Assembly: GCA_040007195.1 (NCBI GenBank)
Contig: JBDTVQ010000198.1
Span: forward strand, 1 to 12,039
DNA: 12,039 bases
DNA from: JAFLBB01 sp040007195
Lineage (GTDB): Bacteria; Acidobacteriota; Terriglobia; Bryobacterales; Bryobacteraceae
Reading direction: 5' to 3'
Below the pieces are notes generated by a model, which saw only the letters and a program-made list of their open reading frames with translations, searched no databases and was not told where the DNA came from. The translations under genes were made by a program, and so were the position numbers. This document shows positions 1 through 6,766 of the stretch, piece by piece; within the stretch, counting starts at the first letter, position 1; the number at the start of each line of letters is the position of its first letter.

Positions 1-45
1 AAAACAGCGCCATTGACGCCTAAGTCATTTATTTACAATCGACAG

Positions 46-95
46 CCATTTTCCCCAGCTGGACGTCGCCGGTTCGACCCCGGTCTCCCGCCCCA
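46..95 (+). tRNA. 3' half of a tRNA-Gly(CCC)-like gene; probable attachment-site scar
   Basis: The T arm is clear: stem GCCGG (68-72), loop TTCGACC (73-79), stem CCGGT (80-84). It is followed by an acceptor 3' strand CTCCCGC (85-91), one base, and an encoded CCA (93-95). Upstream, a 7-base loop at 51-57 carries CCC in the anticodon place (53-55) next to a 3' stem GCTGG (58-62). The facing 5' strand (46-50) pairs imperfectly, with one mismatch and one wobble. The matching 5' acceptor strand (GCGGGAG) and a D arm are absent from bases 1-45, so this is not a whole tRNA. Bacterial tRNA-Gly genes commonly have this acceptor and T-arm sequence. Integrative elements often recombine into tRNA 3' ends and leave such halves behind. 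The discriminator base C is atypical for tRNA-Gly. Confidence 0.6.
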
Positions 96-110
96 AACGC
101 CCCTGCGGCG

Positions 111-1781
111 GTGCCGCACCAGCTAAGGCTGCAACTTTTTGATAAACCTAGAAATAGGTTTCGCTGCATCTGTGTCCCTAATTTCGACGATCATCTTGAT
201 TGTGATGAGTGCGGGATGTGCATCGACGTCTGCCCGGTTGGTGCTCTGACGAGCGGCATGTACCGCTACAAGACCCGTCCCTGGGAGATGAAGCACGTTG
301 GGACAATCTGCGCTCATTGCGCAGATGGCTGCAAGACAACACTCGGAGTCCGGAACAATACGATCATGCGCGGTAACAATCGCGACAGTTCCGGGATCAA
401 CGGGGAGTTCCTCTGCATCAAGGGACGGTATGGTTGCGACTTCAATCATCATCCGGAAAGGCTGCAATCTCCACTCATGCGAGTCGGTGATCGTCTGGAG
501 CCAGCCGCCTGGTCAAAAGCCATCGCTGCCGTGGTCGAAGCGTTTCAGACAACCCTCGCCCGCGGTGGAAAGTTTGGTGTGATCGGCTCCAACCACACGA
601 CCAATGAGGAGAACTACGCACTCCAAAAGTTCGCACGGCTAGGATTGGCAACGAACAACATCGACCACCATCGGACGGGCGATGTAGTGACATTGCTCGA
701 CGCACTCAGTGGAAAGCCGGATTCACTTGCGACGACTTCGGACCTCTACACCAGCAAGGCGATCCTTGTGGTGGCGAATGACCTGGCACAGCAGCATTCC
801 TTTCTTTCGTTTCAGGTTCGGGCCAACTGGCGTCATCACCAATGCCACATTTATGCAGTCACTCGAGGCCCGGTGCGGGAGGATCACTATGCGACAAGGA
901 GTGTGCGCATCCGTGAAGGGGAGGAACTTGCGGGACTGGAGCTACTTCGGGAACAACTCCAAGCCGAACCTGAGCTGGTGGTTCTTTTCGGCGATGCGCT
1001 CAAGGGAGTGGCAGTTCGGGATATGGTGACCTTTGGGGACTCGCTCGGAATTCCCGTGAAGTACGTCTCCCTGCTCGACTATTCGAATTCGCGTGGAGCC
1101 GCGGATATGGGTTTGCTGCCGGATCTGTTGCCGGGCTATCGTCCGGTGTCCGAGGCCGGTATGGCCCCAGGGCTGACGCTCCCCGAAATGTTACACGCAG
1201 ACCTGGATGTACTCTGGGTGGTCGGCGCAAATCCACTCAGGAACGTACCGCTCGCCACCGGGAACGTGTTCCTGGTTGTTCAGGATCTGTTCCTGACGGA
1301 AACCGCACAGGCGGCAAATGTCGTGCTACCGGCCGCGTCTCAATACGAAAAGAACGGCACCGTGACCAACGTGTGTGGTGAGATCCAGCGGGTGAGGCGA
1401 GCGTTGCAGACTGCCGGAACGAAGTCCGATCTGGAAATCTTCGATCTTATCTCCAGGCAGATGGGCTTGAACCTCGGGCTCTCAAGTCCGGGCGCTGTCT
1501 TGAACAAAATTCGGAATACCGTGCCTGGGTATGCAGTGCCTCTCTCTGTCCTCGATCTTGGCGGTGCAGTAGCTGCCCGGCCTTTGACGACACATAGTGG
1601 AATTACCTCGTCTCCTGCGCTCATTCAGTCTGCCGATGACACCCTGTTCAGCTCCGGGACCCTGGGGCGGTACTCGTCGACGTTGAGTTCGGTTCTGGAA
1701 AGTCCCGGCGGGCTTTACGGTGGCGCCTCCTCCCCGGAGTCTGGGGAACCAGCAGCATCCGGCGTGCCAGGGAGAAGATGA
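111..1781 (+). CDS. nuoG: 5'-truncated NuoG-like iron-sulfur/molybdopterin-fold oxidoreductase subunit
   Basis: NuoG is the large peripheral-arm subunit of NADH:quinone oxidoreductase (complex I) and carries iron-sulfur clusters. Here a ferredoxin-type cysteine set is visible at C31, C34, C37 and C41 followed by PVGAL. A second cluster set is at C67, C70, C74 and C102, leading into the molybdopterin-oxidoreductase-like fold. The C-terminus has the family signature SGTLGRYS. The [2Fe-2S] domain and the N-terminal cluster region, roughly 190 residues, are missing. Homology starts at about residue 20, and upstream DNA is a tRNA remnant rather than nuoG. The GTG at 111 is only the first usable codon; no good ribosome site precedes it. 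The rest of the frame is intact. I infer a gene cut by integration or recombination and unlikely to build a working complex I. A NuoG-like subunit of a formate dehydrogenase or hydrogenase is an alternative. Confidence 0.8.
   Translation: MPHQLRLQLFDKPRNRFRCICVPNFDDHLDCDECGMCIDVCPVGALTSGMYRYKTRPWEMKHVGTICAHCADGCKTTLGVRNNTIMRGNNRDSSGINGEFLCIKGRYGCDFNHHPERLQSPLMRVGDRLEPAAWSKAIAAVVEAFQTTLARGGKFGVIGSNHTTNEENYALQKFARLGLATNNIDHHRTGDVVTLLDALSGKPDSLATTSDLYTSKAILVVANDLAQQHSFLSFQVRANWRHHQCHIYAVTRGPVREDHYATRSVRIREGEELAGLELLREQLQAEPELVVLFGDALKGVAVRDMVTFGDSLGIPVKYVSLLDYSNSRGAADMGLLPDLLPGYRPVSEAGMAPGLTLPEMLHADLDVLWVVGANPLRNVPLATGNVFLVVQDLFLTETAQAANVVLPAASQYEKNGTVTNVCGEIQRVRRALQTAGTKSDLEIFDLISRQMGLNLGLSSPGAVLNKIRNTVPGYAVPLSVLDLGGAVAARPLTTHSGITSSPALIQSADDTLFSSGTLGRYSSTLSSVLESPGGLYGGASSPESGEPAASGVPGRR
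144..161. repeat. Perfect 7-bp hairpin with a GAAA loop
   Basis: AAACCTA (144-150) and TAGGTTT (155-161) are perfect inverted copies around GAAA. The hairpin lies between the tRNA remnant and the first recognisable NuoG codons, in DNA that is probably not native nuoG. There is no T-run after it, so it does not look like a terminator. It may be part of the junction left by the recombination that cut the gene. Confidence 0.4.
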
Positions 1782-2024
1782 ATGGACCAGGATTGCACGC
1801 TGCAAAGCCCTGCGAACCACGATCTCGTAGACGAGTGCTCAGAGGGGTCCTTCCCCGCGAGCGATCCTCCGAGTTGGACGCTTGGCGCCGAAGCCGATGG
1901 CTCATCGGTTGGCTTTGGATCTTCCGCCCCGCCGGGGACTACGCCACCCGCTTTTGCAGGCAAAGGCACGGGAGCTGGAGAAGACTCGCTCGCCGGGCAG
2001 CCCCTGGTGCGAAGAGAGGGATGA
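1782..2024 (+). CDS. Small protein with an SFPASDPPSWT motif
   Basis: This 80-residue frame begins one base after the stop of the NuoG-like gene, with GGGAGAAG (1770-1777) four bases before its ATG, so the two are probably co-transcribed. Residues 14-33 read like a widespread motif of small uncharacterised bacterial proteins: an acidic VDE.S stretch followed by SFPASDPPSWT. The remainder is rich in glycine, serine and proline and looks disordered. There is no membrane segment or signal peptide. Family members usually carry little beyond this motif, and their role is not known to me. The C-terminal half could be degraded, because IS-derived sequence begins just downstream. An overlapping frame starts at ATG 1778 but lacks the motif, so I prefer 1782. 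Confidence 0.55.
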   Translation: MDQDCTLQSPANHDLVDECSEGSFPASDPPSWTLGAEADGSSVGFGSSAPPGTTPPAFAGKGTGAGEDSLAGQPLVRREG

Positions 2025-2085
2025 AGTGAACGGAGCAAGACGGAAAATCGCGAACGGTGGCGCGGAAGGCATTGGGCGTTCCGCG

Positions 2086-2160
2086 TACTTGAACGACCTC
2101 ATTGAGCAAGAGCATCGCCGGATAAAACAGCGGGTCCGACCCATGCTCGGTTTCAACGTA
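2086..2160 (+). pseudogene. IS6-family transposase fragment (C-terminal catalytic piece)
   Basis: Translation of this stretch gives YLNDLIEQEHRRIK followed by QRVRPMLGF. That matches the conserved IS6/IS26/IS240-type transposase block YLNN.(I/V)EQDHR.IK...(R/K)PMLGF, which contains the glutamate of the DDE triad. Only about 25 codons are recognisable. The DNA upstream does not continue the transposase, and the frame ends where the IS1182-type element was inserted. After the second copy of the target duplication (3754 on) I could not recognise the rest of the IS6 C-terminus. It is a dead fragment older than the IS1182 insertion. Confidence 0.72.
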
Positions 2161-2161
2161 T

Positions 2162-2175
2162 GAGCGTGTCGGGGA
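2162..2175 (+). repeat. Left terminal inverted repeat of the IS
   Basis: GAGCGTGTCGGGGA, identical to the reverse complement of 3736-3749. It is preceded by GTAT (2158-2161), the left copy of the target duplication. Confidence 0.9.
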
Positions 2176-2308
2176 GAACCTTTCGACGATAGGGAAAATT
2201 GCAAGTTGCATTGAGGCGGTTGGCCTAAGAGTCTGAAATTTGTTTTGCGGCACGAGCCAAAGCTCGACAAGAGCCTGGAAGCAAGCGTTTGGTTGAGAAA
2301 TGGCGAGG

Positions 2309-3691
2309 TTAGGCGAAAACGAGCCAGTGGTGGCGGTGGAGTTTCAAAAGGTTGTGCGTCAAGCAGACCAATTTCCATTCCGCAGTGGCTTGCTGGAGGC
2401 CTCGCAACGAGAAGCGGCGAAAGCCACGCGTCTCTTTGATCCGGCCTATCACCGGTTCAACCGTAGTTTTTCGCAAGCGGTAGAGCGCGCGCCCGGTTGC
2501 GTGGCCTAGTGCTTCGCGCATCCGTTGCGCCAAGGGTTGTTTTAGCATGCGGCGCGGCTCCTGGCCGCCGCCTGCGTCCGGGGAAATCAAGAGTGTCACT
2601 GGCGTCAGACTAGCCATTTCGATACTTATCGTGTCCCAGTAACCAGCATCAGCCAATAATGTCTCTGGCAAAGTCCCGGCGGTTTGCCGAATCGCTTCAC
2701 TCATCGGGATCAATTGTTGGCGGTCGTTGACTTGCTGAGTCACTTCAGCGGCGACGATGACCTGATGGTCCGCGTCCACAGCCAGTTGCGCATTGTAGGA
2801 CGTCACAATGCGTTTGGTTCCGTTATCATGCATCATGCGCGCATCCGGATCCGTCAAGTTGTAATGGCGTGAGGGCGACTCCGCATCGCGCCGCGCTCGC
2901 TTACGTTTCAGTTTTCGCTTGTTGCGCTCGTGCTCAGTCATCGCAGGCGTGCCCGAGTTCGGTGGCTTCGGCCCCGGCTTAGCGTTAGCAAACTCAGCTT
3001 CGGCGAGTCTCTGCTGCGCTTCTTGTTCCAGCGCCCGCTTGGCTTCGCGAAGTTTTTCCAATCGCTGTTGTGCGCGTGATAACTCGGGCGGCAGGGCCTG
3101 CTCTTTTTGGCCTTTGCCAAACTGCGTATCTTCGCTCGTGTCCACTTGCTCGGCGTCTTTGAGCAGCCTGTTGACCAGCGCCTGCAAATGGCGTTCTACT
3201 TCCTCCATGGCTCGATACTTCATCGAGCGCAGACCGCTGGCATTGGCTAGAATCTTGGTGCCGTCCAGAGCCACCGTGCCCAGTTTCACCAAGCCCGCTT
3301 GCTGGCACAAGCGCAAAGCTTGTACGAACAACCCTGCCAGTGCCTGCAAATGTTCGCGCCGAAAGCTCGCGATCGTATCGTGATCCGGATGCTGGTCCGC
3401 TGACAAATAACGAAACGCCACCTCGTCATGCGTTGCTTTTTCAATCCGCCGTGAACTGCGTACTCCGATGCAATATCCGTACAGCAGCACCCGCGTCAAC
3501 ATCAACGGATGATACGCCGCCAGCCCCCGTCCATCCTTGCGTTCATATGCCGCGTAAATCTCGCGCAGGTCAAGTGTGTCCACGACCTCGCCAATGAACC
3601 GCGCCAAGTGATCCTCCGGCAACCAATCCTGCAACGACGGCGCCATCAAATATGGCTGATCCAGACTGCATTCCCGGAACCGCTTGCTCAT
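2309..3691 (-). CDS. IS1182-family (DDE, IS4-like fold) transposase
   Basis: The protein has 460 residues, a normal length for the family. The N-terminal part (about 15-115) is the DUF772-type region found in IS1182/IS5-like transposases, with LRE.YA.YE and HPLMLTRVLLYGYC. The probable catalytic residues are D143 (ALDGTK), D348 (LADAGYWD) and E412 (VEPVIGRIKE.RGFRRF). Between them lies a long charged, coiled-coil-like insertion (about 160-275) rich in K, R, E and Q, typical of IS1182 members. The ATG at 3691 is followed by the conserved opening MSKRFRECSLDQPYL; the ribosome site is weak (CGAAGA directly before the ATG), as is common in IS genes. The gene fills the element between the two inverted repeats and has no internal stop, so it may still be active. 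Confidence 0.93.
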   Translation of the reverse strand: MSKRFRECSLDQPYLMAPSLQDWLPEDHLARFIGEVVDTLDLREIYAAYERKDGRGLAAYHPLMLTRVLLYGYCIGVRSSRRIEKATHDEVAFRYLSADQHPDHDTIASFRREHLQALAGLFVQALRLCQQAGLVKLGTVALDGTKILANASGLRSMKYRAMEEVERHLQALVNRLLKDAEQVDTSEDTQFGKGQKEQALPPELSRAQQRLEKLREAKRALEQEAQQRLAEAEFANAKPGPKPPNSGTPAMTEHERNKRKLKRKRARRDAESPSRHYNLTDPDARMMHDNGTKRIVTSYNAQLAVDADHQVIVAAEVTQQVNDRQQLIPMSEAIRQTAGTLPETLLADAGYWDTISIEMASLTPVTLLISPDAGGGQEPRRMLKQPLAQRMREALGHATGRALYRLRKTTVEPVIGRIKETRGFRRFSLRGLQQATAEWKLVCLTHNLLKLHRHHWLVFA

Positions 3692-3735
3692 TCTTCGAGC
3701 TTACGGGTCCCGCCCCGCCTGTCAAGCGAAATCTA

Positions 3736-3749
3736 TCCCCGACACGCTC
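3736..3749 (-). repeat. Right terminal inverted repeat of the IS
   Basis: TCCCCGACACGCTC, the exact inverted partner of 2162-2175. It is followed by GTAT (3750-3753), the right copy of the target duplication. Confidence 0.9.
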
Positions 3750-3906
3750 GTATACTGACACTGTATTTTCGTGCTGGCGAAAGTGGTGCTTGAGCGGAGG
3801 CGAAGGCAAGCTGCGAAGCGTGGGTTAGTTTACACTCAGCCGCTATTCTCTGATACTCCGGGTTGCAGTTCAAGCCGGAAGCCACGCTGGAAATACCGAA
3901 TCGTTT

Positions 3907-4167
3907 ATGGACATCCTTGAAATTGTCGCAATTGAGATCCCATGCAGGACCTGTGGGGGGCGGTACGAAGTAACGCTCAAACAGGTCGCACTCTCACAGC
4001 AGATGCTCCATGAGGGATGCCCGGTCCAGGTAGAGAGGGAATGCCCGCCTCTCTTTTACTCCGGCTTGGTGGACCGGGAATTAGCTCAGGACCTTCAAAA
4101 GGTGTGGTCGCGCCTCGAACAGGAAGCGCGCGGGGCCGGCGGAGAAGTGAAGCTGCACTCCGCGTAA
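3907..4167 (+). CDS. Small four-cysteine protein, possible zinc ribbon; function unknown
   Basis: This is an 86-residue soluble protein. Four cysteines, C13 and C16 (PCRTCGGRYEV) plus C38 (EGCPV) and C46 (ECPPL), are spaced as a possible metal site. A helical, charged C-terminus follows (DRELAQDLQKVWSRLEQEA). There is no signal peptide or membrane segment. I recognise no named family. No strong ribosome site precedes ATG 3907, but it is the only plausible start and codon use looks like that of its neighbours. It stands 150 bp right of the insertion sequence and 65 bp left of the cupin gene on the same strand, so the two may be co-expressed. Its place beside cupin and Ric sequences hints at a stress role, by neighbourhood only. 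Confidence 0.6.
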   Translation: MDILEIVAIEIPCRTCGGRYEVTLKQVALSQQMLHEGCPVQVERECPPLFYSGLVDRELAQDLQKVWSRLEQEARGAGGEVKLHSA

Positions 4168-4232
4168 CGCCGAATGGGCTGGGGGAAGTGAACCGGAAGA
4201 GGAGATAATGGGGCCGGTGGAGGTGACCAAAC

Positions 4233-4580
4233 ATGAGCTCGCAGTCGGGGCAAAATAAGGGCGAAATGCCCATCGCGGAAGTCGTCCGTATGATAGACCT
4301 TGTAGATTATCAGGAGGGATCCGTTGTCAGCCGGACGCTTGTCAAACGCGTGACGGGAACTGTCACGCTGTTCGCTTTCGATGAGGGCCAAGGCTTAAGT
4401 GAGCATACGGCCGCGTTCGACGCCGTGGCACATCTGCTGGAGGGCGAAGCGGAGATTACGGTCTCTGGCAAGCCACTGCTGACGACGGCAGGCGAGGCGG
4501 TTCTCATGCCAGCAAACCAACCTCATTCTCTGAAGGCTCTCAGTAGATTCAAGATGCTGTTGACGATGATCCGCTCGTGA
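4233..4580 (+). CDS. Small single-domain cupin
   Basis: The protein has 115 residues and forms one conserved beta-barrel. The first cupin motif is visible around residues 54-72 (GLSEHTAAFDAVAHLLEGEAEI), and the second around 87-100 (GEAVLMPANQPHSLKA). H58 and H98 are likely metal ligands. The second histidine of the usual HxH pair is replaced (A60), as in many small cupins of this type. The C-terminus is FKMLLTMIRS. A strong ribosome site GGAGGTGA (4219-4226) sits 6 bases before the ATG and fixes the start. Cupins of this type occur near Ric/hemerythrin and NO-response genes in other bacteria, to my knowledge; substrate is unknown. A 21-bp stretch across its stop codon recurs at 11971-11991. 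Confidence 0.85.
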   Translation: MSSQSGQNKGEMPIAEVVRMIDLVDYQEGSVVSRTLVKRVTGTVTLFAFDEGQGLSEHTAAFDAVAHLLEGEAEITVSGKPLLTTAGEAVLMPANQPHSLKALSRFKMLLTMIRS

Positions 4581-4583
4581 GCA
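4563..4583 (+). repeat. 21-bp direct repeat, copy 1 (cupin 3' end)
   Basis: It starts ACGATGATCCGCTCG, covers the last cupin codons and stop, and ends at GCA. The identical 21 bases occur at 11971-11991, next to a broken IS630 fragment; similarity stops on both sides of the match. Confidence 0.7.
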
Positions 4584-4697
4584 ACGCGGATAAAGGGTAT
4601 TCACGCGGCAAAGGCGCACTGCGCCAAATCTGGTGCGGCGTGGCGGATGCAATAGTGCTGCCCACCACGGGTTCCACCCTCCGTTTCAGTGCACTTA

Positions 4698-4769
4698 TTC
4701 CATTTCGACAGCCCGCGGGAAGAGGATGTTGTTTTCCAAGTGAATGTGGTAGTGAAGATCGCGCTTCAA
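4698..4769 (-). pseudogene. C-terminal fragment of a second Ric (YtfE/ScdA-type) gene
   Basis: Read on the minus strand, this stretch encodes LKRDLHYHIHLENNILFPRA and then VEME before a stop codon at 4695-4697. It closely matches the end of the intact Ric protein in this window (FERDLHQHVHLENNILFPAA, residues 208-227), including the di-iron ligand histidine and glutamate in the H..HLE block. Nothing upstream on the minus strand resembles the rest of Ric, and the 5' side runs into the amidotransferase gene on the other strand. About 24 codons remain of a gene that should have some 220-240. The protein match is too close to be chance. The differing residues and codons show it is not a fresh copy of the intact gene. 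Confidence 0.8.
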
Positions 4770-4838
4770 GCGATTCGGCGCTGTAGCCGCGACGATCAGC
4801 GGTATCGAGTTGGTGGAGAAGATCAAGAAGGATTGCCC

Positions 4839-5531
4839 ATGAAGACAGTTGTAGCGGTCCGGCATGTCCACTTTGAGGACCTGGGATCGCTGGAGCCGGT
4901 GCTTGCCGAATTTGGCTTCGAGATCAAATACCTCGATGCTGGAGGAGGGCTTCCGGAAAACTATGACTGGCTGAAACCGGACTTGCTGGTCCTGTTGGGG
5001 GGGCCAATCGGTGTGCATCAGGAGCGTGAGTATCCGTTCGTGGCGACCGAGGTCCGGGCAGCGGAACAGCGGATCAAGTCCCAGCGCCTGCTGCTGGGCA
5101 TTTGTCTTGGCGCGCAGGTGATGGCACGCGCACTGGGTTCGCGCGTGTATCCTGGTCCGCGAAAAGAGATTGGCTGGAAACCCTTGTCTCTAACCGCGGC
5201 CTGCGAGAACACGCCGGTTCGCCATTTCGGTGCGAGCTCGATGTTCCACTGGCACGGAGATACCTTCGATCTGCCCGCCGGCGCAACTCTTCTTGCCTCG
5301 ACCGATGTGTGCGCGAACCAGGTGTACGCGTGGGGCGAACGGACGCTGGCGTTCCAGTGTCACCCGGAATTCCGGGCCGGCCAGATCGATCACTGGCTGA
5401 TCGGGCATGCCTGTGAGCTGGACGCGGCCGGGACCGACCGCCAGCGCCTGCGTGAGGATTGCGCGAGCCACGGAGGGAAGCTAGAAGCAGCCAGCCGGGC
5501 TGCGTTTCAGGACTGGCTCTTCCGTGGATAG
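4839..5531 (+). CDS. Class I glutamine amidotransferase (GATase1), GuaA-like domain protein
   Basis: The protein has 230 residues and is a stand-alone class I glutamine amidotransferase, a Cys-His-Glu hydrolase that frees ammonia from glutamine. The nucleophile is C89 in the elbow LLGICLGAQ; H175 and E177 are in FQCHPEF. The motif FHWHGDTFDLP (136-146) and LLGGPIG (52-58) are also typical. No synthase domain follows, so the acceptor is unknown; such proteins are often annotated as GMP-synthase-like. The frame is open upstream to ATG 4689, but ATG 4839 is the better start: AGAAGGA (4826-4832) precedes it, the conserved domain begins there, and the upstream part overlaps the Ric remnant on the opposite strand. 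Similar proteins degrade glutathione or gamma-glutamyl compounds, so peptidase activity is possible. Confidence 0.88.
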   Translation: MKTVVAVRHVHFEDLGSLEPVLAEFGFEIKYLDAGGGLPENYDWLKPDLLVLLGGPIGVHQEREYPFVATEVRAAEQRIKSQRLLLGICLGAQVMARALGSRVYPGPRKEIGWKPLSLTAACENTPVRHFGASSMFHWHGDTFDLPAGATLLASTDVCANQVYAWGERTLAFQCHPEFRAGQIDHWLIGHACELDAAGTDRQRLREDCASHGGKLEAASRAAFQDWLFRG

Positions 5532-5593
5532 CGAGTTTATTGGCGAAGGGCGTTGCCTGTGCAGGTTTGAGCGTCAGTAAAAGGCCGCAGTGA

Positions 5594-5991
5594 GCGGAGA
5601 ACGCTCTCGAATATGTGCGGCGTGTGCTGGATGCCTATCGCGCGACGCCTAGAACGTGCGGCGCGCCGCGCAAGACGGAGCGCGCGTTTACGCTTTAGTT
5701 GTTCGCTCGCGGCGTTCCGTTGGCAGTGGTAGAGAACGTCTTGGTACTCGCTTGCGCGGGGCGCTTGGCGCGTCTGGCGGATGCGCCTCTGTTGGGAGTG
5801 ATCCGCTCGCTTGCCTACTTCTCTCCGGTCATTGACGAGGTTCTCAGCCTTCACGTCGATGACGCTTACTGCCGTCGTCTCCGCCAGCGTCTGGCCCGCA
5901 TTTTTCATCCATGCCTATCGCAGCGGATGATGGTCCTGACCGGCTCCCTCCCCATGCTACGGGTCAATCGGACGCGGTGCAGTGACCGCTA
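5594..5991 (+). pseudogene. Decayed gene with an in-frame stop; unnamed family
   Basis: One frame reads ALEYVRRVLDAYRATP near 5606-5650, hits TAG at 5696-5698, and continues in the same frame as LFARGVPLAVVENVLVLA, then RSLAYFSPVIDEVLSL and DDAYCRRLRQRLARI. Continuity on both sides of the stop shows a single gene interrupted by a nonsense mutation. The last 25 residues look degraded. I recall similar alanine/arginine-rich helical proteins near transposons in Acidobacteria-like genomes, but I cannot name the family or give a function. A TTG start at 5699 could allow a shorter protein of 97 residues, which I think unlikely. The 60 bp before it (5532-5593) show nothing recognisable. Confidence 0.5.
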
Positions 5992-6028
5992 GATCACCGA
6001 AGCATAACCACACCGCCATAATGGAATA

Positions 6029-6730
6029 GTGATAGACAAGGAAGGCGCGCTCCACCTCTCCCACCTCTTTGGCGGCCTCGACGCCTCGGCATTAGCGGAG
6101 CTTGCGCAGATGGCCCATCAGCGTGAGTTGGCGCGCGGAGAGTTACTTTTTCTGGTGGGCGAAGAAGCTGCCGGACTCTTCGTGGTAGTCGCTGGCGAAA
6201 TTCGCGCCTATCGGGTGAACTCGCAGGGCAGGGAGCAGACCCTCCATGTGGAAAGCGCCGGCGCAACGCTGGCCGAGGTGCCCGTATTCGATGACGGACC
6301 CTATCCCGCCACGGCAGTCGCGGAAACTGCGTCCACGCTATTATTTTTACCTAAAGAAAATTTCCGGCGGTTCATGCTCCGCCATCCTCAGGTTGCACTT
6401 ACGGCCCTGAACCTCATGGCTCGCCGGCTCCGGGGACATGCGGAATTGGTAGATTCCCTGGCGCTCCAACAGGTAGGTCAGCGTCTCGCGCGCTTCCTTC
6501 TGGCCCAAGCGCGCGATCATGGATCGCGTACATCCGAGGGCCTGGACATCGAAATCCCGTTCTCCAATGAAGAGTTGGCTAAGCGCATCGGATCCGTACG
6601 AGAAGTGGTTTCCCGGACGCTCTCGCGGATGGAAAGCGACGGCTTGTTTGTGCAGACGGCTCCTCAAGCTGGCAAACAGCGCCATATCCTCATTTTTGAT
6701 GAAGCCCGTTTGGAGCAATACGGTGAATGA
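6029..6730 (+). CDS. Crp/Fnr-family transcription regulator
   Basis: The protein has 233 residues. The N-terminal cyclic-nucleotide-binding-type beta-roll spans about 12-125 (LARGELLFLVGEEAAGLFVVVAGEI, split by typical glycines), a dimer helix spans about 125-160, and a winged helix-turn-helix lies at about 177-206 (SNEELAKRIGSVREVVSRTLSRM). The recognition helix keeps R191, E192, S195 and R196, equivalent to the base-contacting positions of CRP and FNR, which read TGA-core half sites. The cysteines of FNR are absent, so it does not carry the oxygen-sensing cluster. With ric and nnrS nearby, a DNR/NnrR-like NO-responsive role is plausible, but the ligand is not visible. The GTG start at 6029 lacks a clear ribosome site; ATG 6021 runs straight into a stop. 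Confidence 0.88.
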   Translation: MIDKEGALHLSHLFGGLDASALAELAQMAHQRELARGELLFLVGEEAAGLFVVVAGEIRAYRVNSQGREQTLHVESAGATLAEVPVFDDGPYPATAVAETASTLLFLPKENFRRFMLRHPQVALTALNLMARRLRGHAELVDSLALQQVGQRLARFLLAQARDHGSRTSEGLDIEIPFSNEELAKRIGSVREVVSRTLSRMESDGLFVQTAPQAGKQRHILIFDEARLEQYGE

Positions 6731-6766
6731 GGTACTCGCGCAAGGCAATGGCGCTATTGTGTTCGC

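Larger units (their letters stand above)
2162..3749 (-). mobile_element. Complete IS1182-type insertion sequence (1588 bp)
   Basis: The ends are a perfect 14-bp inverted repeat: GAGCGTGTCGGGGA at 2162-2175 and its complement at 3736-3749. The flanks are a 4-bp direct repeat, GTAT, at 2158-2161 and 3750-3753, consistent with a target-site duplication. Inside is one full-length transposase on the minus strand. Intact ends, an intact frame and an unmutated target duplication suggest a recent insertion. The element landed inside an older IS6-family remnant. The family name rests on the transposase; IS1182 members are variable in target duplication length. Confidence 0.9.

Noticed and set aside
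46..95. End of a tmRNA gene instead of a tRNA-Gly half
   Set aside because: tmRNA also ends in a T arm plus CCA and is a common integration target. But the acceptor strand CTCCCGC fits tRNA-Gly and lacks the G-U pair expected of the alanine-type end, and no tag sequence is visible. Not fully excluded.
3754..3906. Possible continuation of the IS6 transposase right of the insertion
   Set aside because: None of the three frames after the GTAT duplication gives the expected IS6 C-terminus; I see no gene in this 153-bp stretch.
4613..4625. Inverted repeat GGCGCA-C-TGCGCC as a terminator or operator
   Set aside because: The one-base loop cannot form a normal hairpin and there is no T-run. It may bind a protein, but nothing else supports it.
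4689..4838. Upstream start for the glutamine amidotransferase
   Set aside because: The extra 50 residues match no amidotransferase and their DNA is a Ric tail on the opposite strand. ATG 4839 has its own ribosome site.
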